A stretch of 64,000 nt of DNA from Flagellimonas amphidinii (lineage in GTDB: Bacteria; Bacteroidota; Bacteroidia; Flavobacteriales; Flavobacteriaceae): assembly GCF_013090115.1 (NCBI RefSeq), contig NZ_JABFNN010000039.1, positions 496,001-560,000 of the forward strand. The letters run 5' to 3'. Positions 8,005-15,786 of this stretch are shown one piece after another. Positions within the stretch are counted from its first letter, which is position 1. Each line of letters opens with the position of its first letter. The notes under the pieces were generated by a model. It ran no database searches and had not been told where the DNA came from. It saw nothing but the letters and a program-made list of their open reading frames with translations. The position numbers were made by a program, and so were the translations under genes.

Positions 8005-9405
8005 TTAACTATAATTTGTTGCCACAGCCACTATCAAGGCTAAAAAAGCAATGCAAAGTAAACTGATCAGAACGGGAAATATAAATCGAATCCACCTATC
8101 GATGGAAACTCGACACATACTGAGCATTGCAATAAGTCCCCCTAAAGTAGGATTTATCAGGTTCGAAAGGCCATCTCCTATCTGAAAAGCTAAAATGGTA
8201 ATTTGTCTGGTCAACCCGAGCGACTCACCCAACGGAAGCATCACAGGCAATGTTGCCAATGCCTGACCACTTCCTGATGGGATAAAAAAGTTGATCACTG
8301 TTTGCGAAATAGACATACAAATGGCCGAAGCATACAATGGCAGATCTTGTAATAGCACAGATAATTGATAGGAAATGGTATCACTGATGTTACCCATTTC
8401 CATAAGTACCTTAATAGATGTTGCCAACCCGACCATAAATGCTCCCGGGGCAGCAACACTGACCGCTTTTAAAACAGTTTCGCTCATGGCAGTGGCACTC
8501 ATTCTAGAGGCCAATCCGCACAACAATGCAATTATCAGGAATACCGCGGATAATTCATTGATGTACCAATGCAAATTAAAAACTCCATACATGATGGTTA
8601 AAAGACCCGCCAAAAAAATAGCAATGACCAACCAACTTTTTCTGTTCATTTGATATTCTTGGATAGGTTTTGACAAGGTCAACTCAGTAACATCAAGACC
8701 TTTTCCCAAGCTTTTTTCTGGATTCAATGTGATTTTTTTGAAATAATACACATTGTAATAGGACATGATTCCCAATGCTGAAAAACAAAGTATACTCCGG
8801 AGCAAAGCTCCCGAAAACATGGGGAGTTCAGCAATTTTATGACCTGTGCCGACCGTATAAGGGTTAATGGGCGATAAACCAAAGCCTATGATCATGGCCC
8901 CTACTGAAATACCCGCAGCTAAAATTAAATCCCCACCCAAAGCAAGACTAAGGACTGCAGCAATGGGAACCATGGCAATATTATTTTCAAGACCCACCGC
9001 AACACCCAATAATCCATAAATAAAGGTCATTAGTACAACAATCAAGTACTTTTTCTCCCGTCCCAGATTTTTTACAAGCGTACCCACTGCATTCTCCACA
9101 GCTTTTGATTTTTCCATAAAACCAAACATGATTCCTCCTGCCAATACAATGAAAATGATCTCCACAGCTGCTTTAAAGCCCAGAGGTATAGCCTTGAACA
9201 TATCCAAGAAACCTATTGGGGTGGATGAAACTGTTTTGTACGAATTGGGGACGACTGTACTTCGCCCATTAACAATGACCCGTTCATAAGTGCCGGCAGG
9301 GAGCACATAGGTTAATAGAGTCACAAGGACAATAATGCCAAATAGCATTGTTATGGCATGTGGGACGCGTTTAAAAAAAGATTGGCCTTTAGATTTTTTG
9401 CTCAT
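8005..9405 (-). CDS. YfcC family (DcuC-like) transporter
   Basis: A 466-residue inner-membrane carrier with about 12-13 hydrophobic segments. It begins with a basic cytoplasmic tail and 'RVPHAITMLFGIIVLVTLLTYVLPAGTYER', typical of the YfcC/C4-dicarboxylate DcuC-like family (ion transporter superfamily). Two related halves carry re-entrant-loop signatures 'GLSPINPYTVGTGH' and 'FIPSGSGQALATLPVMLPLGE', where Gly/Ser/Pro-rich hairpins form the substrate site. Family members transport C4-dicarboxylates, basic amino acids or peptides; specificity cannot be read from sequence. The M20 deacylase gene begins 1 nt downstream, which suggests a shared pathway of uptake followed by intracellular deacylation. 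Confidence 0.88.
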   Translation of the reverse strand: MSKKSKGQSFFKRVPHAITMLFGIIVLVTLLTYVLPAGTYERVIVNGRSTVVPNSYKTVSSTPIGFLDMFKAIPLGFKAAVEIIFIVLAGGIMFGFMEKSKAVENAVGTLVKNLGREKKYLIVVLMTFIYGLLGVAVGLENNIAMVPIAAVLSLALGGDLILAAGISVGAMIIGFGLSPINPYTVGTGHKIAELPMFSGALLRSILCFSALGIMSYYNVYYFKKITLNPEKSLGKGLDVTELTLSKPIQEYQMNRKSWLVIAIFLAGLLTIMYGVFNLHWYINELSAVFLIIALLCGLASRMSATAMSETVLKAVSVAAPGAFMVGLATSIKVLMEMGNISDTISYQLSVLLQDLPLYASAICMSISQTVINFFIPSGSGQALATLPVMLPLGESLGLTRQITILAFQIGDGLSNLINPTLGGLIAMLSMCRVSIDRWIRFIFPVLISLLCIAFLALIVAVATNYS

Positions 9406-9588
9406 TTATCTCAAATGGACAACTACTTACTTTTTAGTACAAAGGCTCAATTTAAACTGATTTTTCCATACTTCCGGTTAATTTAGACCAATAAATTTCA
9501 ACCTACATTTTTGATGCAATCAATATTGAAGCCGTAAGTGCCTAGAAAACAACCTCGATTCACTACAAGTAGAAATCAAAATATGGAT

Positions 9589-10809
9589 TTATTCCAATGG
9601 GTAAACCCTCCCAACGGGCCATTCATCTTCATAACCATTTCGCCACTTTTCAGAACTAAGCTCCTCGTCGGTAGCCAAACAAGAATCCAACTCTGACCTG
9701 ATGAGTTCCTCGTCCATATCTTGCCCGATTAAAACAATTTCATTCTTTCGATCACCAAATGTCTTGTGCCAACCTGATTCTATATGTTTTTGATTTTCGA
9801 TAAATGACAAATATTGAGTACGCTGTTCAAAGGGCATGCTACTCCACCATACTCCAGCGCTATCGGCTCTTAATGATCCTCCGGCCTGACTCCAAACCAA
9901 AGCTTGCTCCGGGCGTGAGGCAACCCAAAATAACCCTTTACTACGAATAATGGTATTGGGAAATTTATGCTGCACATAATGCCAAAAACGATCGGGGTCG
10001 AACGGTCTTTTACCTCTGTATACAAAAGAACCTATGCCATATTCTTCTGTTTCTGGAGTATGTCCGTCTTTTTTCAATTCTTCTATCCACCCTGCACTTT
10101 GTTCTGCTTCTTCAAAATCAAAAAGTCCCGTATTCAATATTTCTTTAGGGGCAACTTTGCTAAAATGAGATTCAATAATACGGGCAGTAGGGTTCAACTT
10201 ATGAATGGTCGCCCTTAATGTGCCTAAATGCTCTTCGGACACTAAATCCGTTTTATTGAGGATAATTACATTGGCAAACTCAATCTGATCGGTCAATAGA
10301 TTGACTATAGTCCGATAATCACCTTCCATATCAGTCAAATCCCGGTCCATTAATGTTTCAGGGCTTCCAAAATCTTTGAAAAAATTGAAAGCATCCACTA
10401 CGGTTACCATGGTATCCACATAGCTAAAACGGGAAAGGTCAATATTGTTTTCTTCATCAACAAAGGAAAAAGTCTGGGCAACCGGCACCGGTTCACTAAT
10501 TCCGGTACTTTCAATCAAGAGGTAATCAAATCTGTTTTCTTTCGCCAAGCGTTCAACCTCTATCATTAAATCCTCTCTAAGTGTACAGCATATACACCCA
10601 TTGCTCATTTCTACCAACTTCTCTTCTGTACGTGAAAGGGTATTTTCGTTTTTCACCAACTCTGCATCAACATTAACCTCGCTCATATCATTAACAATAA
10701 CCGCTACTTTCATGCCCTCTTTGTTGTGCAACACATGATTTAACAATGTAGTTTTTCCAGCACCAAGAAATCCGCTGAGCACCGTTACCGGTAATTTATT
10801 AGTTGTCAT
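9589..10809 (-). CDS. COG0523 GTP-binding metallochaperone (CobW/ZigA type)
   Basis: A 406-residue G3E-family GTPase. Visible motifs are the Walker A P-loop 'GFLGAGKTT' (13-21), the metal-binding CxCC motif in 'SNGCICCTL' (Cys72, Cys74, Cys75), '[11 protein letters not shown]' (switch/Walker B region) and the NKTD guanine motif 'ILNKTDLV'. The CobW C-terminal domain follows ('[20 protein letters not shown]'). Length and the C-terminal '[18 protein letters not shown]' are typical of the ZigA/YciC-like zinc subgroup, which supplies Zn to client proteins during zinc starvation. A 19-bp palindrome about 96 nt upstream fits Zur-type control and supports the zinc assignment. It appears to be a single-gene unit. 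Family assignment is strong; the metal is inferred. Confidence 0.88.
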   Translation of the reverse strand: MTTNKLPVTVLSGFLGAGKTTLLNHVLHNKEGMKVAVIVNDMSEVNVDAELVKNENTLSRTEEKLVEMSNGCICCTLREDLMIEVERLAKENRFDYLLIESTGISEPVPVAQTFSFVDEENNIDLSRFSYVDTMVTVVDAFNFFKDFGSPETLMDRDLTDMEGDYRTIVNLLTDQIEFANVIILNKTDLVSEEHLGTLRATIHKLNPTARIIESHFSKVAPKEILNTGLFDFEEAEQSAGWIEELKKDGHTPETEEYGIGSFVYRGKRPFDPDRFWHYVQHKFPNTIIRSKGLFWVASRPEQALVWSQAGGSLRADSAGVWWSSMPFEQRTQYLSFIENQKHIESGWHKTFGDRKNEIVLIGQDMDEELIRSELDSCLATDEELSSEKWRNGYEDEWPVGRVYPLE

Positions 10810-10882
10810 TTGTCTTTATTAATTATGTTTGATGATTCACTAGTAGCGTACTTCTACAGAAATATAATCCCATAGCGTTGTA

Positions 10883-10911
10883 AAAATATAGGAAACCCAT
10901 ATCAAATGCAA
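10883..10911 (-). promoter_or_regulatory. Putative promoter of the COG0523 gene
   Basis: Read on the minus strand, TTG (10909-10911), an 18-nt spacer and TATATTTT (10883-10890) resemble the Bacteroidota TTG / TAnnTTTG promoter pattern with one mismatch. The TTG lies inside the palindromic operator at 10905-10923, so a bound repressor would block the -33 region. Confidence 0.45.
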
Positions 10912-10923
10912 CTTAGTTGCATT
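10905..10923. promoter_or_regulatory. Perfect 19-bp palindrome, probable Zur/Fur-family operator
   Basis: AATGCAACTTAGTTGCATT is a perfect inverted repeat with 9-bp arms around one central base. This architecture matches Fur-superfamily operators. It lies 96 nt upstream of the COG0523 metallochaperone start and overlaps the likely promoter. COG0523 zinc chaperones are commonly repressed by Zur, so this is probably a zinc-responsive site. No Zur gene is seen in the window. Confidence 0.65.
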
Positions 10924-11007
10924 AAAAAAGCTGCCTAAGAATCAATCGAAACATTTCTCTAGGTTAAATAATGTGTAAGAGTTCTGATTTAGAATCTCAA
11001 TAATAAG

Positions 11008-12705
11008 CTAGTAACCAGCAGCTTGCCCATCTTTACGGCTTTCTGAAGCGCCGTGGTAGACTTTATTTTCATCATCCCATAAAATGGCTTGATATCCGCC
11101 ATAGATGCCACGTGCAGTTCCTATTTTATGGCCCTTATCCATCAATCCGCGTAATGTTGAATAAGGTATTCCAGATTCTGTCCGTATTAAACCGGTATCT
11201 TCAGTTATTTTGCCCATTGGACTAGCTCCTCCCGTATGGTCCCAGCGTGGAGCATCACCCGCCTCTTGCAGATTCATGCCAAAATCAACAAGGTTCATTA
11301 CAATCTGTGTGTGTCCCATGGGTTGAAAATCACCGCCCATGACCCCAAAACTCACAAAGGGTTTACCATCTTTGGTAATAAAAGCCGGAATAATGGTATG
11401 AAAAGGACGTTTACCCGGCTCGAAGGTATTCGCCTGTCCTTTTTTTAGACTGAACAGTTCTCCACGATCTTGGAGCATAAAGCCCAACTTTGGTGGAGCC
11501 ATTCCTGATCCCATACCCCTGTAATTACTTTGTATCAAGGATATCATGGTGCCTTCGTTGTCCGCCACAGTCATGTAAATGGTTTCTCCTGCCGAAATTT
11601 CACCAGCCGAATATTTTCCTGCTCGTTCTCCGATTAGTTTTCTTCTGTTTTCTGCATAATCATCAGATAGCAATTGCTCCACGGGAACATCAAAAAAGTC
11701 CATGTCTGCATAATATTTTGCTCGATCCTCAAAGGCTAATTTTTTGGCTTCAGTAAAGAGATGCAAGTGTTCCGCACTCCCAAATTCGATATTAGAAAAG
11801 TCAAATCCTTCCAATATCTGCAACATTTGAAGGGCTGCAATACCTTGACCGTTTGGTGGCAATTCCCAAACATCATATCCTCTATAATTAATGGATACCG
11901 GTTCTACCCATTCCGACCTATGAGCCGCAAAATCTTTGGCAGAAAGAAACCCTCCTTGTTCTTTGATGAATTTTCCAATGGTTTTAGCAATATCTCCTTT
12001 ATAAAAAGCATCACGACCTCCTTCTGCTATTTTTCGATAGGTATTCGCCAAGTAAGGATTTTTATAAATCTCACCCTCATTAGGAATTCTACCTCCATTC
12101 TGTGATTTATAAGTGTCCTCGATATTAGGAAAACCTTTTGATTCAAAAAATGGTACGGTTCGTTGGATATACCAAGCTATCAACTCAGTTAATGGAAAAC
12201 CATTTTCAGCATAATCAATGGCAGGAGCCAAAATTTCCTCCATCGGCTTAGAACCAAATTTTTGATGTAGCTCAAACCAACCATCCACCGCTCCCGGAAC
12301 ACTTACGGGCAAAGGACCATGCGAAGGGATTTTTTCCATTCCCTGTTTTTCAAAGTATTCCAAGGTCAATTTTTGAGGTGAACGACCGCTGGCATTGAGA
12401 CCATATAATTTTTTTGATTTCCCGTCCCACACAATTGCAAAAAGATCCCCTCCTATTCCACATCCTGTAGGTTCCATCAATCCAAGTGCAGCATTTGCTG
12501 CAATGGCAGCATCAATGGCGTTACCTCCACTCTTAAGAACATCGAGCCCAATTTGAGTAGCCAATGGATGGCTGGTTGCCACCATTCCGTTTTGCCCCAG
12601 CACTTCAGAACGGGTTGCAAAAGTCTCACCTGTAATTCGGTCTTGGGCATTTATATATTGAACAAAAAGAAAAAAACAGAGAAAGCTGTGTACAAAATGT
12701 CTCAT
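11008..12705 (-). CDS. ggt: Gamma-glutamyltransferase
   Basis: A 565-residue N-terminal-nucleophile hydrolase with a signal peptide (about 1-20, ending 'INAQ'), so it is periplasmic. The large-subunit signatures are 'GGNAIDAAIAANAALGLMEPTGCGIGGD' in pieces near residues 60-90 and 'NASGRSP'. The autoprocessing site is the Thr in 'GETIYMTVAD' (Thr375), which becomes the catalytic nucleophile of the small subunit; the more usual T-T-H is T-I-Y here. The small subunit carries 'MGSGMAPPKLGFMLQDRGELF', 'KRPFHTIIPAF' and 'GVMGGDFQPMGH'. The enzyme hydrolyses or transfers gamma-glutamyl groups from glutathione and peptides. It is a single gene with no obvious partners. Function is well supported by family. 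Confidence 0.92.
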   Translation of the reverse strand: MRHFVHSFLCFFLFVQYINAQDRITGETFATRSEVLGQNGMVATSHPLATQIGLDVLKSGGNAIDAAIAANAALGLMEPTGCGIGGDLFAIVWDGKSKKLYGLNASGRSPQKLTLEYFEKQGMEKIPSHGPLPVSVPGAVDGWFELHQKFGSKPMEEILAPAIDYAENGFPLTELIAWYIQRTVPFFESKGFPNIEDTYKSQNGGRIPNEGEIYKNPYLANTYRKIAEGGRDAFYKGDIAKTIGKFIKEQGGFLSAKDFAAHRSEWVEPVSINYRGYDVWELPPNGQGIAALQMLQILEGFDFSNIEFGSAEHLHLFTEAKKLAFEDRAKYYADMDFFDVPVEQLLSDDYAENRRKLIGERAGKYSAGEISAGETIYMTVADNEGTMISLIQSNYRGMGSGMAPPKLGFMLQDRGELFSLKKGQANTFEPGKRPFHTIIPAFITKDGKPFVSFGVMGGDFQPMGHTQIVMNLVDFGMNLQEAGDAPRWDHTGGASPMGKITEDTGLIRTESGIPYSTLRGLMDKGHKIGTARGIYGGYQAILWDDENKVYHGASESRKDGQAAGY

Positions 12706-12889
12706 AGTCGATTTTTTATGGTGTTCTAAAATAGTGAAAATAGAAATGGGAAGTCAAGATATGGTTTGACAGATATCAATCTTATTTTTTAAATCATTAA
12801 CACTATAATAATATTTAATATAAGTAAACAAAATTTACATATAATAAATTAGACTTCGGAAATTCAATCACTAAAAACCTATTCGATTC

Positions 12890-14776
12890 ATGAAAAAAAG
12901 ACTAGTTATCATCTTAGCTCTAGGTTTACTATTCGCTAAGGTAGGCGCCCAAGAGTTCAAGGTAAAACCCTATCTTCAATATGCAACTAAAACGAGTATG
13001 CGTATTTTATTTGAAACCGAGCAACCTACCAAAGCAGTGGTTCGGTACGGAAATGCATTGCCCAATGCAAAAGCTCCCAATTTGTCATTAAGTGTATCTG
13101 ATAGTGACTTGAAAACAATGCATGAAGTGGAACTAGTTGGTTTGGAGGTGGAGACCAACTATTTCTGGCAGGTAGATATCATTTCAATAAATGGGAATAC
13201 TATCTCAAGTGAAGTATCCTCATTCAAAACAAATGTAAAAGACAATACAGCATTCGCATTCGCATTGGTAGGTGATTCCCAACGGAATCAACATGACCCA
13301 AAGGACAGTATTGTATGGCGTAAAATTTCTGAGAAAGTTTGGAACAGTAGGCCAAATTTTGTGGTCCACGTTGGGGATTTGGTTGACGATGGGTTACGCA
13401 TTACAGATTGGACCGAACAATTTTTGCCCGAAGGGCATCAGTTAATGCGCCGTATCCCGATGTACACGGCCCTTGGGAACCATGAAAATGATTCGGAATA
13501 TTACTATCAATACATGGCGAATCCAAAGCCAGAGTATTACTATTCCTTCACTTATGGCAATGCTGAGTTTTTTGTGATTGATACGAATAGAGATGTTACT
13601 GAAAATTCTGAACAATATAATTGGTTGGAACAGGCTTTGGCGAAATCTACTGCTACCTGGAAGATTACCATGCACCACCATCCGCCTTACAGCTCTGAAG
13701 AAAATGATAATGGTGATACGTATAAGGGATTATCTACCTATGGTGTGGTGGCCATTCGCGACCTTGTGCCGCTATACGAACGCTACGGTGTGGATTTTTG
13801 CCTCTACGGCCATGTACACATGTATGAGCGAACTTGGCCCATAAAGAATAATATGGTTGACCAAGAGAACGGTGTGGTCTATATCAATTCAGGTGGTGCT
13901 GGAGGACCTATCGAAGGGTTTGCCCCTACCCGAAACTGGTTCAGTTTGGAACAGCGGCCCGTTCATCATTATTGTACGTTTACCATTTTTGACAAAACGG
14001 TCGTTTTTAAGGCCATTGATATGGAAGGGCGTTTGTTCGATACATTTCAAATGACAAAAGAAGATGATAAGGTAATAGTGCAACCCCCAGCTCCAATCCT
14101 AAAAATAACCGATGATAGTTTCTTTGGGGAGACTTCATTTTCCATGGAAGGTGGTTTTGATAATCTGGAGATTTATTACACTCTCGATGGAAATCAACCA
14201 ACAAAAAAATCCAAAAAATATACCGAGCCAATTAGCATCAAAAAAACAACTGTTGTAAAAGCCATTGCTGTTGACAAAAATGGAAATACAAGTAGAGTTC
14301 TAACCAGAAGAATTGTGCACGTGCCTATATCAAAGGCAGTTAAAGTGGGTAAGTTAAAACAGGGAATTGAATACAACTATTATGAAGGTGCATGGACAAA
14401 ATTGCCAAATTTTAAAAAGTTGCCCATTATATCTAAGGGTGAGGTCAAGAATTTTAATATTGAAGGGCTCAATAAAAAGGAAGATTCATGGGGCTTGGTT
14501 TTCAATGGATATTATTACGCAGCAAATAGTAAGGTGTACAACTTTTTTACCCGTTCAGATGATGGCTCCCAACTTTTAATTAATGATATTATGGTTGTTG
14601 ACAATGATGGTGACCACTCCATGCGATTAAGAAAAGGAGGGATTTATTTAGAAAAGGGTTACCATAAGATTGAAGTGCGTTATTTTGATAATTATCATGG
14701 TCATAGATTGGAAACAGGTTTGTTTGAAAATGGTAAAAAGTCTGCGTTTTCATCAGTCAACTTATTTCGTGATTGA
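12890..14776 (+). CDS. Purple acid phosphatase-like metallophosphoesterase with chitobiase-like and PA14 domains
   Basis: A 628-residue secreted protein. Order: signal peptide (1-20, ending 'VGAQ'); N-terminal fibronectin-III-like domain of purple acid phosphatases (about 22-115); calcineurin-like phosphoesterase (about 125-330) with its metal motifs 'VGDSQRN', 'HVGDLVDDG', 'LGNHEND', 'MHHHPPY' and 'YGHVHMYER'; a chitobiase-type C-terminal module (about 410-470, 'YYTLDGNQPTKKS' and 'VVKAIAVDKNGN'); and a PA14-type carbohydrate-binding domain (about 480-620, 'FFTRSDDGSQLLIND', 'DGDHSMRLRKGGIYLEKGYH'). It is therefore an exported phosphoesterase with two extra putative glycan-binding modules. 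No T9SS sorting tail is visible. The gene stands alone and ends at a strong bidirectional terminator shared with the PorP/SprF gene. Confidence 0.9.
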   Translation: MKKRLVIILALGLLFAKVGAQEFKVKPYLQYATKTSMRILFETEQPTKAVVRYGNALPNAKAPNLSLSVSDSDLKTMHEVELVGLEVETNYFWQVDIISINGNTISSEVSSFKTNVKDNTAFAFALVGDSQRNQHDPKDSIVWRKISEKVWNSRPNFVVHVGDLVDDGLRITDWTEQFLPEGHQLMRRIPMYTALGNHENDSEYYYQYMANPKPEYYYSFTYGNAEFFVIDTNRDVTENSEQYNWLEQALAKSTATWKITMHHHPPYSSEENDNGDTYKGLSTYGVVAIRDLVPLYERYGVDFCLYGHVHMYERTWPIKNNMVDQENGVVYINSGGAGGPIEGFAPTRNWFSLEQRPVHHYCTFTIFDKTVVFKAIDMEGRLFDTFQMTKEDDKVIVQPPAPILKITDDSFFGETSFSMEGGFDNLEIYYTLDGNQPTKKSKKYTEPISIKKTTVVKAIAVDKNGNTSRVLTRRIVHVPISKAVKVGKLKQGIEYNYYEGAWTKLPNFKKLPIISKGEVKNFNIEGLNKKEDSWGLVFNGYYYAANSKVYNFFTRSDDGSQLLINDIMVVDNDGDHSMRLRKGGIYLEKGYHKIEVRYFDNYHGHRLETGLFENGKKSAFSSVNLFRD

Positions 14777-14805
14777 AAAATCATATTCTTTGGAGTAGAT
14801 AAAAA

Positions 14806-14829
14806 AAAGCCCCATTAAAATGGGGCTTT
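14806..14829. terminator. Bidirectional intrinsic terminator
   Basis: AGCCCCAT (14808-14815) pairs with ATGGGGCT (14820-14827), loop TAAA. Flanking A and T runs on either side give a poly-U tail in both directions. It serves the phosphatase gene (+) and the PorP/SprF gene (-). Confidence 0.85.
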
Positions 14830-14863
14830 CTTGATAAAAGTATCAGTAATGAATGTTCCTCTT

Positions 14864-15754
14864 TTACATTCTCAAGCGCATAAATAATTCATGCGTATTG
14901 TTGTCAAGACCATCAATGGAATTCTGTATGGATGTTTCATAAGCATACCCCAAGTTGAAGCCATGGGATACACGAAACAAGAACAGACCACTGACACTTT
15001 CATCAAAACGGTACGATGCCCCAAATTCGAACCGTTCACCAAAATCCAAAATACTTGTCAATTCCAAAGACACAGGTGAAGCATCAACATAACGAAACAT
15101 TCCCATAGTCTTTAAATCCAATGTTTTGCCAAGAATAAAACTATAGCCTCCACTTAGATAAGCATGCATTCTATCAACTCCAAGGTATGCGTTGCCGTCA
15201 CGCTCCTGTAAACGTTCCGGGGTCAGTAATTTTGGTGCTGAAAGAGATGCAAAGTATCTATCATGCTTCAGATAAACCCCTGCACCAACATTTGGTGTAA
15301 ATCGACTTTTATAATCAATAAGAGCACCATCTTGACCCACGCCGTAGGTAACCAGACCTGTTGTGTTGGCATCATAGGAGTTTGCACTACCTTTTAGTCC
15401 AAAATACAGTGTATGGTCTTCATCCAACTGGATATGGTATGAAACATCAATGGCCATCCAGGTTTGCTGCTCTATAAAAGTCTTATCGTTCAAGACAGAG
15501 ACACCTAATCCCAGTTTTTTACCCACAGGCATCCCAAAAATTGCACTTTGACTTTCGGGGGCTCCTTCCACTCCAGCCCATTGACTCCTAATTCCCAATG
15601 AAAATTCAGCAGACTCTGAGCTCCCTGCAAATGCTGGGTTATAAATATTCATATTATAGCGGTAAAAGGTGTAGCTTGGATCTTGTTGTGCCTGAAGCGC
15701 CATGGAAAAGATCAAAACCACTACCAGTATTACGATTCTATTTATTGTTTTCAT
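14864..15754 (-). CDS. PorP/SprF family type IX secretion system membrane protein
   Basis: A 296-residue outer-membrane protein of the PorP/SprF family. The start chosen is the ATG at 15754, because it opens a good signal peptide ('KTINRIVILVVVLIFSMALQAQQ'); an upstream in-frame start at 15808 would overlap the end of the adhesin gene. Family signatures follow the cleavage site: 'DPSYTFYRYNMNIYNPAFAGS', then 'GIRSQWAGVEGAPESQSAIF' and 'LGLGVSVLNDKTF'. The rest is beta-barrel-like. PorP/SprF proteins are often encoded next to, and needed for, large T9SS cargo with CHU_C (type B) sorting domains. Here the gene follows such a cargo 32 nt downstream, so it is probably the dedicated partner for that adhesin. 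Confidence 0.92.
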   Translation of the reverse strand: MKTINRIVILVVVLIFSMALQAQQDPSYTFYRYNMNIYNPAFAGSSESAEFSLGIRSQWAGVEGAPESQSAIFGMPVGKKLGLGVSVLNDKTFIEQQTWMAIDVSYHIQLDEDHTLYFGLKGSANSYDANTTGLVTYGVGQDGALIDYKSRFTPNVGAGVYLKHDRYFASLSAPKLLTPERLQERDGNAYLGVDRMHAYLSGGYSFILGKTLDLKTMGMFRYVDASPVSLELTSILDFGERFEFGASYRFDESVSGLFLFRVSHGFNLGYAYETSIQNSIDGLDNNTHELFMRLRM

Positions 15755-15786
15755 GATTTTAAACTGTGTTTTTGTTGATTTTTTGT

